Source of the DNA: Phoenix dactylifera
Lineage: Eukaryota; Streptophyta; Magnoliopsida; Arecales; Arecaceae
Direction: 5' to 3'
DNA: 64,000 nucleotides
NCBI RefSeq assembly: GCF_009389715.1
Contig: NW_024067919.1
Location: forward strand, 83,501 to 147,500
Made by a program: the position numbers and the translations under genes. The notes below the pieces were generated by a model that did no database searches, had not been told where the DNA came from, and saw nothing but the letters and a program-made list of their open reading frames with translations. Positions within the stretch are counted from its first letter, which is position 1. The number at the start of each line of letters is the position of its first letter. This document shows, one piece after another, positions 1 to 12,400 of this stretch.

Positions 1-1107
1 ATCAACTCCTTTATTTAAGGGAGAATCAAGCCCATATATACTCAGGGCAGAGGAAACATCTTTCCTATGGAATGGCTATAATGCTATCCAAGATCAATTA
101 TTTAAGAAATATTTACCACACGATGGATATTCTAACCCTAAATCAAGGGCCAAAAATCAAATGTCTCATGAGAAACTTCCGTTTGAAACCCATAAGTGTC
201 CAAATACGGCACAATTAGACTCAATTAGAGACAACACAGCACATTTATTCTCCAAGTTCTAAATTTACAGAATATTTACCCTAAATACATGGGAAGATTC
301 CTTAAATCCCAATGCCACAAAAAGTTTGGTAACTAAACCCAATAAGATGGAAACTTACAATTATTAGGATTATCAAACTGCCTGGACTTACATGTTTTAG
401 GTACGAAATAATCAATTCAAACATTCATGGTTCATAAAATTCATGGACCAAATAAATCCTATACCCATATGGTTCTGACAAAAATTAGTGGCCAAAATTT
501 GGAGCAAGCCTAGAAATATATAGGCCAAAGATCCATAAGGCAAGTGGAAACTCATGAATGGCTTTACATATTTTCTCTATCAGATGGCTTTTAAATCTTA
601 AAATTCAAGTGCAGGCTTAAGCACCCTTTTACCTAGCAAGAAATGAATAAATGAACAAAGAACAAGCAACTCATTCAAGTATCACTGGTGAAAAAGGGGG
701 AAAAGGTTAAGACAAAAATAGAAGGTTATCCAACATTAATCCATTAAAAAGTCAAGCAACAGAATTTTCATGCAATGTTCACCAGAGGCTGTCAAGTTAC
801 AGAGGAAAACTTATTGCTTATTTTCCTTTTGGTTACAATAAGACTGTAGGGAACAGCAGGATTGGTAGCTTTGTTGTTATAGTGCATGACTGCCCAAGGA
901 AAATGCCAAGTTGCCACCAATCTATTTGCTGACGAGTGACCAACAAAAATCTGTCATGATTGATGAACTTCAGTGAAGGGATTGCTATCAAAATTTTCAT
1001 TATCAAACAATGGCACGATATTTGGAATGAAAAGAAATAAAAACTCATCAGAACTCCAAAGTAAATAATCAACAACATGCAAAATCCTGAATCCTTTGAA
1101 CTGCCAG

Positions 1108-4100
1108 TTAATCTGCTGCCATGAAAGGATCAACATCGCCAAGATCAGCCACTAGCGGTTCCAAGTCTGATGTTTCCTCGCCTTCTGGAGCAAAATGGGT
1201 TGGAAATGGTAGCAGGGAGACGTCCGGCTTCTTGTATACTGCATCTTTAATAAAAACAAAATTCCCTTCAGCGCCTGGGACCTGCAAAATCAAAAAGGTA
1301 AATAGTCATTCTGGATAGGCTCTGACAAAATGACATCAACCTCCTAAACTTGGATAATTGACCTGACGAGCAGACAGTTACCATACTGGAGATCATACCT
1401 GGCCTTTTACCCACATTAAATTTCTTGCAGGATCAATTTTGTAGACCCATACATTTTTCACCGTGCATTGCTTGTCACCCATATGCCCAGGCATTTTCTT
1501 CCCTTTAAAAACCTAGTTAAGCATCATAAAGTAAGTTGTTTTCCCAACTTCCTATCACAGGTTGTGAACTAAGCATGCTTAATAGAAAACTCAGGCAATT
1601 TATTCTAAATCAACATTTCATGGTATAAAAGCCAATTCCAATTTATAATAGCAGGTTTCTAAAAGAGAACTCAGAGCATAGCCATCAAAAGATGGGCGAA
1701 TATCTCCCACATTTTAAGTGAAAGAAAAAAGCATCAAAATAATGGTAACAGATGAACTGAAGTGTATCATAAATACACTGAAAAATATGAATTGATGTTG
1801 CACAATAAGGTTTTACATAATCAAGATTGATTTTCAATGATGAGGTCTAATGAAAAGAGTGATTCCTTCATCTAAAAAGACCCTAACCACAGATAAATGG
1901 TAACGCAGTCACCTTTCACAGTGCAATGTCAAGTTCCACGTATCTACTAATTAGAATATCAGGGAATGAGAATCAGGCTCAGCCAAAACTACCACCATGT
2001 GATTACCTTTTCAGACTTTGATACAGTTAACGGAATATGAATAATCAAGTTGGGCACAGAAAGATGCATAAGTGGTATTCCTATCTCACCTATCAAGTAA
2101 TAATGCCTACAACACCTTGAAGCAGTCACATATAAAAATTTTTAAGATATTTTCTACACCATTTGGTACTTCACTTACAACCTTCCAGAATAGTGCTCAT
2201 ACACCATTTGAAAAATGTGCTAATGTTTACTTGCATAGCTCCTCCATCTGACTCATCAAATAATAAAGACTACAGCGCCCTGAAGCAGTGAAAGATAAAA
2301 TCTTTAAGATACTTTCAATACTATTTGGGGCTTCACATACAACATTCCAGGATAGCACTCACCCCCTTTAAAAAATGTGCTAATACTTATGTGCATAGCT
2401 CTAAGCATGGATAAGAGCACCGGTCATGCACATTAAGTACAGTATAGAACATACCATACTAGTGCCTCACTGGCATGTCATACTAGCTTGTTACCATTGC
2501 TTGCATGTAGACCTGTACATAGGCCGGCCCAGGCTTTTTGCAAATATTAACACAATTTATTTAGACCCAAGCATAGCCAGACCTCCAAGCCTACTTTCAA
2601 AACCCAAGCCCAACCCTTACTTGAACTTCGGGCTTCAAGCTTCAAGCTAAGCCTCAGCCTTCCCGAACATTTTTTCCAATTCATAAAAAATGCTTAAAAT
2701 GCTAAATATAAATAAATAAATATTTTTAATAGAAATTTCAAAATTCGATAACAAGTACTCTAAGATTCTAGATCTTCTCCCATTAAGTTTGCATATCAAC
2801 AAAACCTATGACTTAATCATGAAACCTACTATAAAAAAAATTCAAGCAGGGCCATGCTCAGACCGGGCTAAAACCTAGTATTAAAGAATTTCAGGCTAGG
2901 CCAGGCTCGGTCCAAGCTTTGATCTCCAAGCTCAAGCCTGATCCTGACCCGTTTAGTAAAACAAACTTACTTTCCAGGCTCAACCTAGCCCACCGAGTCT
3001 AAAACTTTTGCCCATCCATGTCCAAAAGGCTTCGAGCTTGAGCAAGCCAAGCGTGCCGCCAGGCTCGTGAATAGGTCTACTTGCAAGCCACCGGTTCAAC
3101 ACGGCACACAGCACAGTAATAAAATAACAATGCCAAGCTACCACAGTTCGGATACGGAATACCTCAATCTTGGCTCTAAGAAAATGCACAAACAAGTTCA
3201 ACTAAGAACATGTCTAGGATTTAAAGCTCCAAAGAGCAAGTCTAATTTTGGAGTAATTATCTTTATATTTGGAGCACTTTTATGAAGCTTCACATTTAAT
3301 TTAATTTTTTGCTAGGTTCACACATAACTTGAATACATACTTCAACCTAAACTATATTTGACAACTTAACATCAAGTAACATCTCTGGATGCATTTATCA
3401 ATTTGGAAAATCATTTCTGAAAGTCCAAAGCAGAACCTTCTTGTACTATTTCACTGCTGAGAATTAAAATTGCTGTGCATAAAGACTCAAATGAATAGCT
3501 GAGTCTGCCTAATTATATCAGTATATAGTGACTGATAAATAAACAAATATTTAACAGTGTTCGCATTTAATTGAAGGAAAAAATGTGTGATATTGTGCCA
3601 ACATGGAAATCATGTGAATATGAATAAATACCTTTCCAGGAGCATCTCTTTGACCTGTAGAGCCAATACTTCGATGTGATAATGATGCACCATGTGATGC
3701 AGGCATTCCAGAAAAACCCCACCTTTTCATCCCACCCTATTGTTTGGAGAGAGAGAAAAAATAGTATACCAATTAGCAAAAGAGATATATCATTGGCCTG
3801 GTCCCTTACTGCCAGACAGATCAAAAATGAAGAGAAGGAAGAAGAAGAATGCAAAGCAAGAACTGGATCATTTCATGATAAAAATAATTTCATGATTAAA
3901 ATTAATTATATTCAGAAAGAGCATCCAGCCCTCCAGAATTTATGCAGGGAAGATCCTATCAACCAGCCAACACTTACAAACATATTATATAGATAACATG
4001 CATATTATATAGATCAAAGTAGCAGTGGGCAATATAAATAGTAAGATCTCATGTCATAATTTATGTATGTTTCATTGATTAGAGAAGAGCAATAGATAGA

Positions 4101-7100
4101 TAAGCAGTCTTAAGGGAAAAAATGAGCAAACAATGGCAATTACAGGTGAATGGACTGCTTATAACTTTTCTGTATATCCTGGAAATTATAATTGATTTGC
4201 AGATAATCTTTGTCTTGAACATAACCATATATGATCCACATGAGAAGAAAAATAGCCAAAAACAGCATTCTACTAAATTCTAGAACATGAGCTCTAAGGA
4301 AGATACCTTATAAGGGACAGATAGAGAATGCTTTAGTTCAAGGTCCAAATGTTCCAGCATTGCCCATAGTCCAACATCTTTCCATCTTATCTCTATAATT
4401 TTAGTCAGATACTGGTATTCATTTTGCAGCACTGTCTAAACAATTACTATGCTCATGACTAAACAGCCATAACACTTCCATCCAAAGTTATTCAATGTTG
4501 CTCATCCCTATCGAGTGCAAAAATCAATCCGTGCTACAATTTAAGCTTAAGCAAAAATAATTTTTCCAAAATACTGATACTAAAGTAACTTATGCACTCA
4601 TGTGCCCTTAAAATGTACCAAGGAACTGCAGTACCTCTCCCTCCCTCCCACCCTCCTCTCTCTGATATTGCTTATTTCTATCAGAAATCCATTTATCTAT
4701 TTTGGTATATAGTTATGTTTTTAAAATTGTTATCTATACTTGTAGTTTATCGGCATAGTTGTTGCATCCCAAACACTAAAAAATGTATTAAATGAATAGT
4801 CGAGTAAAATATATTCACGATTTTACAAAAATGTAGTTTAATCATTCAAATTAGTAGGCAGCATTTATTAGGTCTTTTGCAAATAAAAGTTTGCAAAAGT
4901 TTACCTAGAGGTGCATGCTCGAAAGTAGTCATTTTTGCAATGTCTTTATCCACTCCATTAGCAAGTTCCAAGAATCACCTAAGGGCATAAATTTAACCCA
5001 AAAGCATGACTGCATGCCTAGTAGAAATCTCCCTATTTTAGATCAATTGTTAAGGCTAACTAAGTTAAATAGGGGAAATTTCATCATGCAGCAACAAAAT
5101 CAAATGTCTTTTCAATTCAATCCTTACAAAATAATTACTGTTTCTTAACTTTATAAAAACTATACAGTCATGCACAATACAAGCACAATTAAGACTACAT
5201 GTCCTAACCAAAATAATTCAAGTACCGTACCGTAATGGTACCGAACTAATATGCAGTCATGTACCATACCGACACTCAATATGCCTCGTCGTCTTATGCC
5301 GTACTAGGACGGTATTGAGATGGTATTGGTATGCAGTCTAGTATTAAGATGCCAGTACTGAGACGGGAGATGCCAGTACTGAGATGGCGAACCTTAGTTG
5401 AGACCCTCTTCTTGAGCAAAAAATCATGAAAATTAAGTCATCTTTAAACAATCTCTTCTTCATCCTTGAACCCTCTACTTCATCGCTTATTACAATAGAT
5501 TTAAGCTCTTAAATTTTCAAATATCCCTTTCCTTTGTAGCTTTGAAAATCTATATATTGACTTGCAAGGAAAATATGACTATTCCAAACAAAGTTTCTCT
5601 CAATTTGAAGTTCGCAATTAATTATTCTGAGACTCGAGAACACCAAGCAAAACACTTCAAAGTTTGTCACAATAGAGTCATCAAAACTAGATTAACAACA
5701 TAAACTCCTCAAAGAAAAAAAGTTTTTACTAATAACTCGGATACATCAATCGTTTGATATTGGGCCCCCCTGTTCCATTCCCAATATCTAACCAGCTCAT
5801 ACACAAAATAACCTATTTTGTTTCTTGACCTTGTACTCCTTTCGAATTTTACATGTCAATCTATAGCTATAGCTTACCATTATTAAAGCGAACTTCAGAA
5901 CAAAAGCGACATGATGCAATAGCACCAATTTCTACAAATTGTTGTCCACAGAACATCAACATCATATCAATAAACAAGTAATAGAATCAACTACTTGCAA
6001 ATATTAAAAATTATACCTAGTTCTTCTTGTTTGCGTTCTCTTTGGTTTTAAGAAAGATTTAGAAACTAATACATAATGTATCTCCATTCAAAGTCCATCT
6101 CTAATATCAAAACCAAAGTCTATTGTATCACTCCATACCATACCTGAAGAAAACCGATACGAAACACACCTTCAAGATGGTACAAACTCCATACCATCTA
6201 TACCAAAGCGTGTCACCCCATACCGAGACGTATCGAGGTGCGTACTGGTCCGTATCGACGTGTACCGAGATGAAAATTAAGAAAAATAGTTAGAAAGCTA
6301 TCTCAGCACAAAGTTGTATAGTATTGTATCGTACCAAACCGATAAGATATCGATATGGTACCCAGTACCGAGATTGCGAGCCTTGATCGAAACAATACTT
6401 ATATCAAATAATCACAGTGAAATAAGCAACAATCATGCAATCCTCCATCGATGTAGTCCAACTATTCCCTGATCCTATTCTTTAAACATAATTATAAGCC
6501 CTTTCTTACATTCTGCATGGACACCTTTATCCTAAATGCTTAATGATGTACTTCTATTCAATCTTCAAGAATCTAGGCATATCGAAAATAAAGATGGATT
6601 ATTAGATTATTTATATATTAAACAAGAAAAACACTATTCTTTAAGGACCTAAAATGTCAATTTTGTTCCAAGGGATCTTCCGAAATAGAGGTCCTTCAAG
6701 TTCCCTACTTGATCCAGTGTTAAATTCTTTAAACTCAAAATTAAAAAATAATTTCGGAATTTCATGAAAATATTTTCTACGTTTTCTATATGGGAAGTAC
6801 TTATTTTTACACACTATAATATTTCAATTTTTATTTAAAAAATGATTTTCCATCAATGGCTAGAACGATTTCATCATGAAGGTGATAGGAACCAAATAAA
6901 ATTAAATATGAAAATGGTATAACAGTGGGGCTTAGAAATTTGAACATGAGATGAAAGTTAAGAAAGAACTTTACAAGACAATAATAGTCTAAAACATACT
7001 CCATATAGAATGAAATTATGTAAATAAGCTGACTACAAAGGTGAGGAGAAAGCAAACATCTAAAACTCAACTAACCCAAGATTACTATTTCTTGGGAATA

Positions 7101-9837
7101 AATCACATCCCATAAACAGTGCTGTAAAATTAGACTAGATAGCTGCCTTAGACAAGAATGCCTAAGCGCCAAATCTAATGTCTTTTTTCCTGTTTGAACA
7201 TGCAAAGATGAGCTTGGCCATTAGTTAGTACTAGATGTAGATAAATTGGTACTTCCTGCTGACTTATCACACATCTCCATTCATATGTTATGTTTCATCC
7301 TTTGAATAGTATCTATTTTTATACTGTTCATCTAATATTCTTCAATTTTTGTATTTTCTTTTGGCTGCGTTGAACTCTGGACTACCAACAGCATATAAGC
7401 CTAGCACCTGCATGACGAGCAGGACACAGTTAACCGTCTACCAACTAAAATATTTTTAGACATTAGTCATAAAGTATATATTTCTCATATTCTTTTAAAT
7501 CATCTCAAAGAAAGACATGCAAACTATTATGATAATTTAATATGAAGACAAAACACAAACATTCTGAAATAAATGAATGGGAAACTTTTTGAAGTTATAA
7601 ACATGATATACTGACTTTAACAGAAAGAAAAACTTAAAATGCTCCTGGTAGAAATAAAACAAAGAGAATGAGATGATGATGCAACCATCTAATGTCATGT
7701 GATTTTGACATACCTTTGACATTTAAAGGAAACTCTGACAAATATGATGATCAGAAAAATGTGAAACTTCTCTATTTTGATAAAGTTATCATAAATTAAG
7801 GCAGCATACATATCTCTGAGTGTTAGCTTTTAAAGATGACCTGTGCAAATAAAACCCAAAGGAAATGAAGTGGAAACAGCTCACAATGAACTTGGATTAG
7901 GGGCTTTGTCAATGAAGAACGAGATCAGGGGGCTTTGTCAATGAAGAACGAGATCAATGAATTGAACCCAGACATTTAGGTCCTATGCAAAGGAGGATTA
8001 GGGGCTTTGTCAATGAAGAACGAGATCAATGAATTGAACCCAGACATTTAGGTCCTATGCAAAGGTTACAAACAACTAGGTAGAAAAGAATTTGGATGTG
8101 TGTTTAGACATTGCAAGACAAGGCCTTTAAATAATTGCAAGGATTGAAAAGAATAATTTTAGAAAGATTTTATCAACTGATGATTTCAAATATGATGGTA
8201 ATGAATGATAGGTCAGCATCATAATATTGAATCTGGTGAGACAGAAATGTTGAGCTTGGATGTCAAAGAATAGAATAATTTTAACTAACCAACTGCATGG
8301 GGCATACTTGTAATTTTTTAGGCATTTAATAGGATAAAATATCTTCTAAAAATAAAGAAATGTCAGGAAAGTTCCAGTGAAGTAGTAAATGGCATAAAAT
8401 ATACTAAAGTAGCCCCAAACAAAAAATGTTTAAAAAAAGTGATTATGGTACACTGGAATTTGCTTTTAGAATCCACAAGGATGGAAGATTACTCTGAAGT
8501 GACTGCTTTTCACTCAAGGCACGCCAACAAGGAAAATCTCTACCTGCTTCTATATCACAATCTCCTTTTATGTTTACTTGATATAGCTCCAAAGGATGTA
8601 TGAACTAGGTCCTTCCACCACATTATCCAATAACATAAATCTCTCAGTTGGTTTGTTTTTCATAATTAACAGGGCAGAGCTCTCGCAAAGTATGTTGGTC
8701 TTCGTTCAAGGTTTCTCAATAAGAAAAATCACTATAAATTTTTACATCAAATTCCTTTTAAATACGTTTACTTATACATACAGTGAACATGAGAGCTATG
8801 AATCTTTATTGTATAACCCAACAGAAAATGCATGTTACAGTCAATAATAACGAATGCTCATGTGAAGAGCAAAGTAGCACAAATGGCACAAAATGCTTAA
8901 AGTTCAAACACAATGTTTAAATACAAAGGAGAATCTATTTAATAAAAAAAGAAAGCTGCAAGTACCTGAAAACCTTTTCCCTTTGTAATGCCTGTGACAT
9001 CAACAAACTGACCAGGAACAAAATGGCGAACTGTGATGGAAGTACCAACCGGAAGAAGAGCATCCTCTGTTACCGGAAACTCCTTCAGCTTCCTCTTCAA
9101 AGGAACTCCTTGAGCTCTGAAATGGCCCACCTCAGGCTTCGTCAAATGTTTCTCCTTCTTTTGCCCTGCTCCAATCTAACTACCACCAAAGAAAATATCA
9201 CTCAGAATCCTGCTCCAATCTAACTACCACAAAAGAAAATATCACTCGGAATTCCAAAAGAAGGTATATTATTACATTCAGGACCACATTTACCCCCATA
9301 TTGCAACCCAATCACAACCAAAAATGACTTAAACTAAATAATACGACTCACCAATATCATCAATGAACGTATAACTCAAACTCCTCGAATCCTAAGTCCT
9401 AGCTCTAAAGAAAATTATAAAACCCTAAATAAAAATCCTCAGAGCACCAAACAGAAGGCCATCAAGACTAGATCTTTCGTGCCGTTGGATCGTACCTGCA
9501 AGGCAAAGATCCCCTCCTTCTCGACAGTCTTCACCTGGGAGACGGTGTTGTCGTCCAACCAAAGGACCGTGATTGGAATCCTAGCGCCCCACTTGTCCCA
9601 CAGTGCCGTCATTCCGCACTTGACGGCGATGGCTCCGGTCCTCCTCGAATTGGGGGCCATCACCCCGGGCTTCGCCTCGATGACCCGGCCATCGCCGCAG
9701 CCTCCGCCGGCGAGACTATACTCGCCGGCGTCGACGAGGGACTCCACGCTGAAGCTCCGGTGGAGGGGAAACGGTACCCGAGGGCCGGAAGAGAGGAAGC
9801 GGAGGCGGGCGACGAGACCTCTAGAGGCGGCGGACAT
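1108..9837 (-). CDS. MRPL3: Organellar (mitochondrial-type) large ribosomal subunit protein uL3, five exons
   Basis: Coding exons on the minus strand are 9837-9496, 9175-8966, 3736-3632, 1512-1399 and 1281-1108. Every intron is GT-AG and phase 0, giving 314 residues and a stop. The product is a bacterial-type L3 that binds 23S-like rRNA early in large-subunit assembly. The N-terminus ([14 protein letters not shown]...) is rich in Arg and Ser and looks like an organelle-import presequence. The L3 core follows: [10 protein letters not shown], then [19 protein letters not shown], then the signature [19 protein letters not shown], which runs into GMKRWGFSG. Next come [28 protein letters not shown] and an acidic C-terminal tail. 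The start is the first ATG after a GC-rich leader. The second intron (3737-8965) is 5.2 kb and carries two small inverted-repeat elements and a tandem repeat. The third (1513-3631) holds a hAT-like element and a tandem duplication. Mitochondrial rather than plastid targeting is inferred from similarity to plant mitochondrial L3 as I remember it. Confidence 0.93.
2086..2404. repeat. tandem duplication of about 160 bp in uL3 intron 3
   Basis: The stretch from about 2086 to 2247 is repeated, diverged, from about 2248 to 2404. Both copies contain in order ATCAA(G/A)TAATAA, CCTGAAGCAG or CTTGAAGCAG, a TTTAAGATA block, a CCAG(A/G)ATAG block, and AAAATGTGCTAAT followed by GCATAGCTC. Several substitutions and short indels show it is old. 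It has no coding potential. Confidence 0.75.
2508..3079. mobile_element. non-autonomous hAT-like DNA transposon in uL3 intron 3
   Basis: The left end TAGACCTGTACATAGGCC and the reverse complement of the right end TAGACCTATTCACGAGCC agree in most positions. Direct repeats flank it: CTTGCATG at 2500-2507 and CTTGCAAG at 3080-3087, 7 of 8 bases equal. The subterminal regions are full of GGCC, GGGC and AAGCCCAA runs, the style of plant hAT elements. It has no long open frame, so it must move in trans. The length is 572 bp. Confidence 0.65.
5196..5396. mobile_element. MITE of the TACCGGTAC-rich family (copy 1), uL3 intron 2
   Basis: The right end, read inward on the minus strand, starts TAAGGTTCGCCATCTC, close to the ends of the other copies. 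The interior repeats TACCGTACC, GGTACCGA and CAGTACTGAGA units. Candidate target duplications are ATTAAGAC (5188-5195) and GTTGAGAC (5397-5404), 6 of 8 equal. The left boundary is therefore uncertain; an alternative start is near 5217. Confidence 0.5.
6114..6385. mobile_element. MITE of the TACCGGTAC-rich family (copy 2), uL3 intron 2
   Basis: Flanked by ATCAAAAC (6106-6113) and ATCGAAAC (6386-6393), 7 of 8 equal. The right end reads CAAGGCTCGCAATCTCGG on the minus strand and matches the family end; the left end CAAAGTCTATTG is more diverged. The interior carries CATACCATACC, CCGATACGAAAC and GTACCGAGA repeats. It is 272 bp long with no open frame. Confidence 0.6.
7901..8065. repeat. tandem repeat in uL3 intron 2
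   Basis: GGGCTTTGTCAATGAAGAAC begins at 7901, 7930 and 8002. The last two copies extend for a nearly identical 72-bp unit ending at about 8065, while the first is a 29-bp partial copy. The near identity indicates a recent event. Confidence 0.85.
9165..9252 (-). repeat. 44-bp tandem duplication covering the intron 1 acceptor of uL3
   Basis: Two adjacent copies of a 44-bp unit (9165-9208 and 9209-9252) differ at only a few bases. The copy nearer exon 2 supplies the acceptor used (TTAG before base 9175) and the first coding bases. The other copy repeats both 34-44 bp further upstream. Confidence 0.8.
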
Positions 9838-10011
9838 GGCGGCGCGCGGAGGAGAGCTCAGGGGGAGAGAGAGAGGTGGGCGGCGAGGGAAGCAGAGTGC
9901 ATGGCGGTGGAGGCGGCTAATCTTTTTTTACGAGGAAGAAGAGAGAGAAGTTGGGGAGGAAAGAAGGGAGGGTTTAAGTGAGGTATGGAGGGAATGGCGA
10001 CGGCGGCCGGT

Positions 10012-10019
10012 AGGGTTTA
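10012..10019 (-). promoter_or_regulatory. telo-box upstream of the uL3 gene
   Basis: AAACCCTA reads on the minus strand about 175 bp before the uL3 start codon. This motif is common in promoters and leaders of plant ribosomal-protein genes, usually near site II elements. The match is exact; the function is inferred from position. Confidence 0.45.
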
Positions 10020-10170
10020 GTGGCTTTGCAGCCTGCCAAAATGCTTGCTTGCGTTGTTGCATGAAATATCTAAATTACCAGTACTCTTGAACTAACATGG
10101 AAGAGAAAAATGTTAAGGCCCGCTTTGGATAATCCATAGGACCGGCATTAATGGATATGAGGCCTGGCCC

Positions 10171-10176
10171 GGCCCA
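10171..10176 (-). promoter_or_regulatory. site II-like element (TGGGCC) upstream of the uL3 gene
   Basis: TGGGCC on the minus strand, about 335 bp upstream of the uL3 start and 150 bp beyond the telo-box. Site II motifs (TGGGCY) bind TCP factors and are typical of nuclear genes for ribosomal and mitochondrial proteins. The pairing with a telo-box makes the call more credible, but a 6-bp match alone is weak. Confidence 0.35.
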
Positions 10177-10379
10177 AATTGACTGGATCTCCCTAACCCA
10201 TCCAACACATGAAGAAACAAAAAAAAAAAAAACTCCACAGACTCTTCTTCTTCTTCTTCTTTCTGCTTCTTCTTCTGACTCCAGCCGATTCCTAGTCCAC
10301 TACCCATCGACCGTTGCCGCTCTCCATGAATTCTGCTCGACGGTACAAAATTATCTAAACAGATCCTAAATAAATTTTT

Positions 10380-12115
10380 ATAATTTCCATGGGGTTATAT
10401 CTCTTCTCTTCATTTTCTTTTATACTAAAATTTATGTGAGATATAGGAAAGGTTATGGTAAGAGAAAGATCGGACGGTTGAAATTTTCTATGGCTATAGT
10501 GATTTCTAACCATTAGATGAAGACCTATGGATCCTCTATGATGTTGCACAAATCCTAATTATCAAAGGATGATGCGAAAAACAATCCAATTTTAGCCGGA
10601 GGGAAAAAATAATGAAGAAATTTCATTGTATTATTGGACTCGAGATAAGTGTGGTTTAGTTTGGAACAGTGAAGCTAAAGTATATTTCAAAGTATTTAAT
10701 CCGCTAACAGAAAACCTTTTTGGACCACAGTGGGAGTTTACTGGAAAGGGGATTTAATAGGAAAATACGTGGTGTACTGCCTCAAAAGTTTATTGTAAGT
10801 GCAATGCATAGGATAGGACATAAAGAGAATATTTTAACTCTCCAAGTTAGAACCGTATAATCTCGAGGAAAGCTGTGAATTGATCTATGTGAAGTCTAGC
10901 ATAAGCACGGCTTGAAATAGCATATCAAGCTCCATTAGAATGCAATTGTGTCAAGCTTGAACCATGTTCTAATATATAATTTGAACTTAAAGATCCAAGT
11001 TATTAGGCATCTACCCTTGGCCACAACTCTCATTTTGTTCTTTCTTTTCCAGTTTTCTTATTTTGCGCTTGAATGGGCCGGCCTGAGCCATGCTCGGCGA
11101 GTGCTGCAGACTAGCTCTATCATACTTGAGAGAGAGACGGCCACTATGATTGGATGTAATCAGGATGGTACTAACGGCGTTGGAGGGGGTCATCTCTTGC
11201 TTCAGGACATTCGGATTATATTGAGTGGTGGCGTGGTCTTCCAGGCCAAGCATATTTTCAAAAAGACAAATGGAGCCACGGACTGAGTAGCTTCATATAT
11301 AGCCAATCACTTCGCATGCACTCTGTAGGTTGGAAAAGGGGAGTTGCTGAGAGTACTCCGAAATTTGATGTTTTCTGATTCTATTGGATATATCCGTAGT
11401 AGAACGGTATGAATCATCCGTTTCAACAAAAAAAATAAAAAATAAAAGTACGACTACACTGCCTTATGCCATTCCTCTTTGCTCTTTTGCATGACTCTCC
11501 ACACTCTTCTCTCTCCTTAGTCGCTTTTATCACAAGGCTCCCAACATTGGTTTCTATTTTCATTATTCTTCCTTGTGGTTGGTTGACATGAAATCCAAAT
11601 TTATATCTTTCTACAGGATGTCTTGCATCTCTAGAATTCATAGACCACATGCAACACATATACCACGCACTAGTGTGTGTGTGTGTATATTAAAACTCTG
11701 GAATATAAGATATGGTAACATCATTCAATGGATGGTACCATGCATGGGATGCACGTGAGAAGAAGATATGATGGCTCCAATCTCTTATAATATGCAAATT
11801 CTAGCCATCAGATGATGTGGAGATATAGTATTCCTTTGACATATTGCTCAAATCATGATCATTAGATAATATGGAGAATAATTCAATTTTCAAAAAAAAA
11901 AAGGCAAAACAAGAAAATAAAGGAATGGAGAAATTTATTAAAAAAGGAGAGTTAATTTGAAATTAAGAGTACTATTCTCAAAAGTTTTGATTATAATGAT
12001 AGAAGTTTAGGTTGTTTCTTACATATGCAATGCTTAGGATAAGAAATGTGCAGAGTAGCAATCTTAAAGATCATATTCAATAAAAATAGTCCAAAAATAT
12101 CACTTAAAAAAATAA

Positions 12116-12168
<53 letters not shown>

Positions 12169-12400
12169 TACAACGGCAGTTTATATTCTGTGGATGAGAA
12201 TACGACCAATAAAATCAGAAAAAAATAAAGCAGATAAAAAATTCCGCACTTTGTTAGACAAAATAGGTATACTCTTTGACGCAGGGACAAAATAGATAAT
12301 ATGAAATTTGTATACTCAACAATAATCGAGGACCAAGACTTTGAAATTTGTGCCTCAAAAAATAAATAATATGAAATGGAGTGCTTTGAAAGTTGTGCGG
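10380..12400. other. intergenic stretch without a recognisable gene
   Basis: AT-rich DNA. I see no conserved protein in any frame. It ends in a pure TA run (12121-12165). The short open frames at 10948-11286 and 11011-11253 overlap on opposite strands and have no family resemblance. Confidence 0.5.
12121..12165. repeat. (TA)n microsatellite
   Basis: A 45-bp uninterrupted run of TA. Confidence 0.95.

Noticed and set aside
9479..10090. Long plus-strand open frame opposite uL3 exon 1
   Set aside because: It is the shadow of the GC-rich exon and leader on the other strand, with Arg/Gly-rich composition and no domain.
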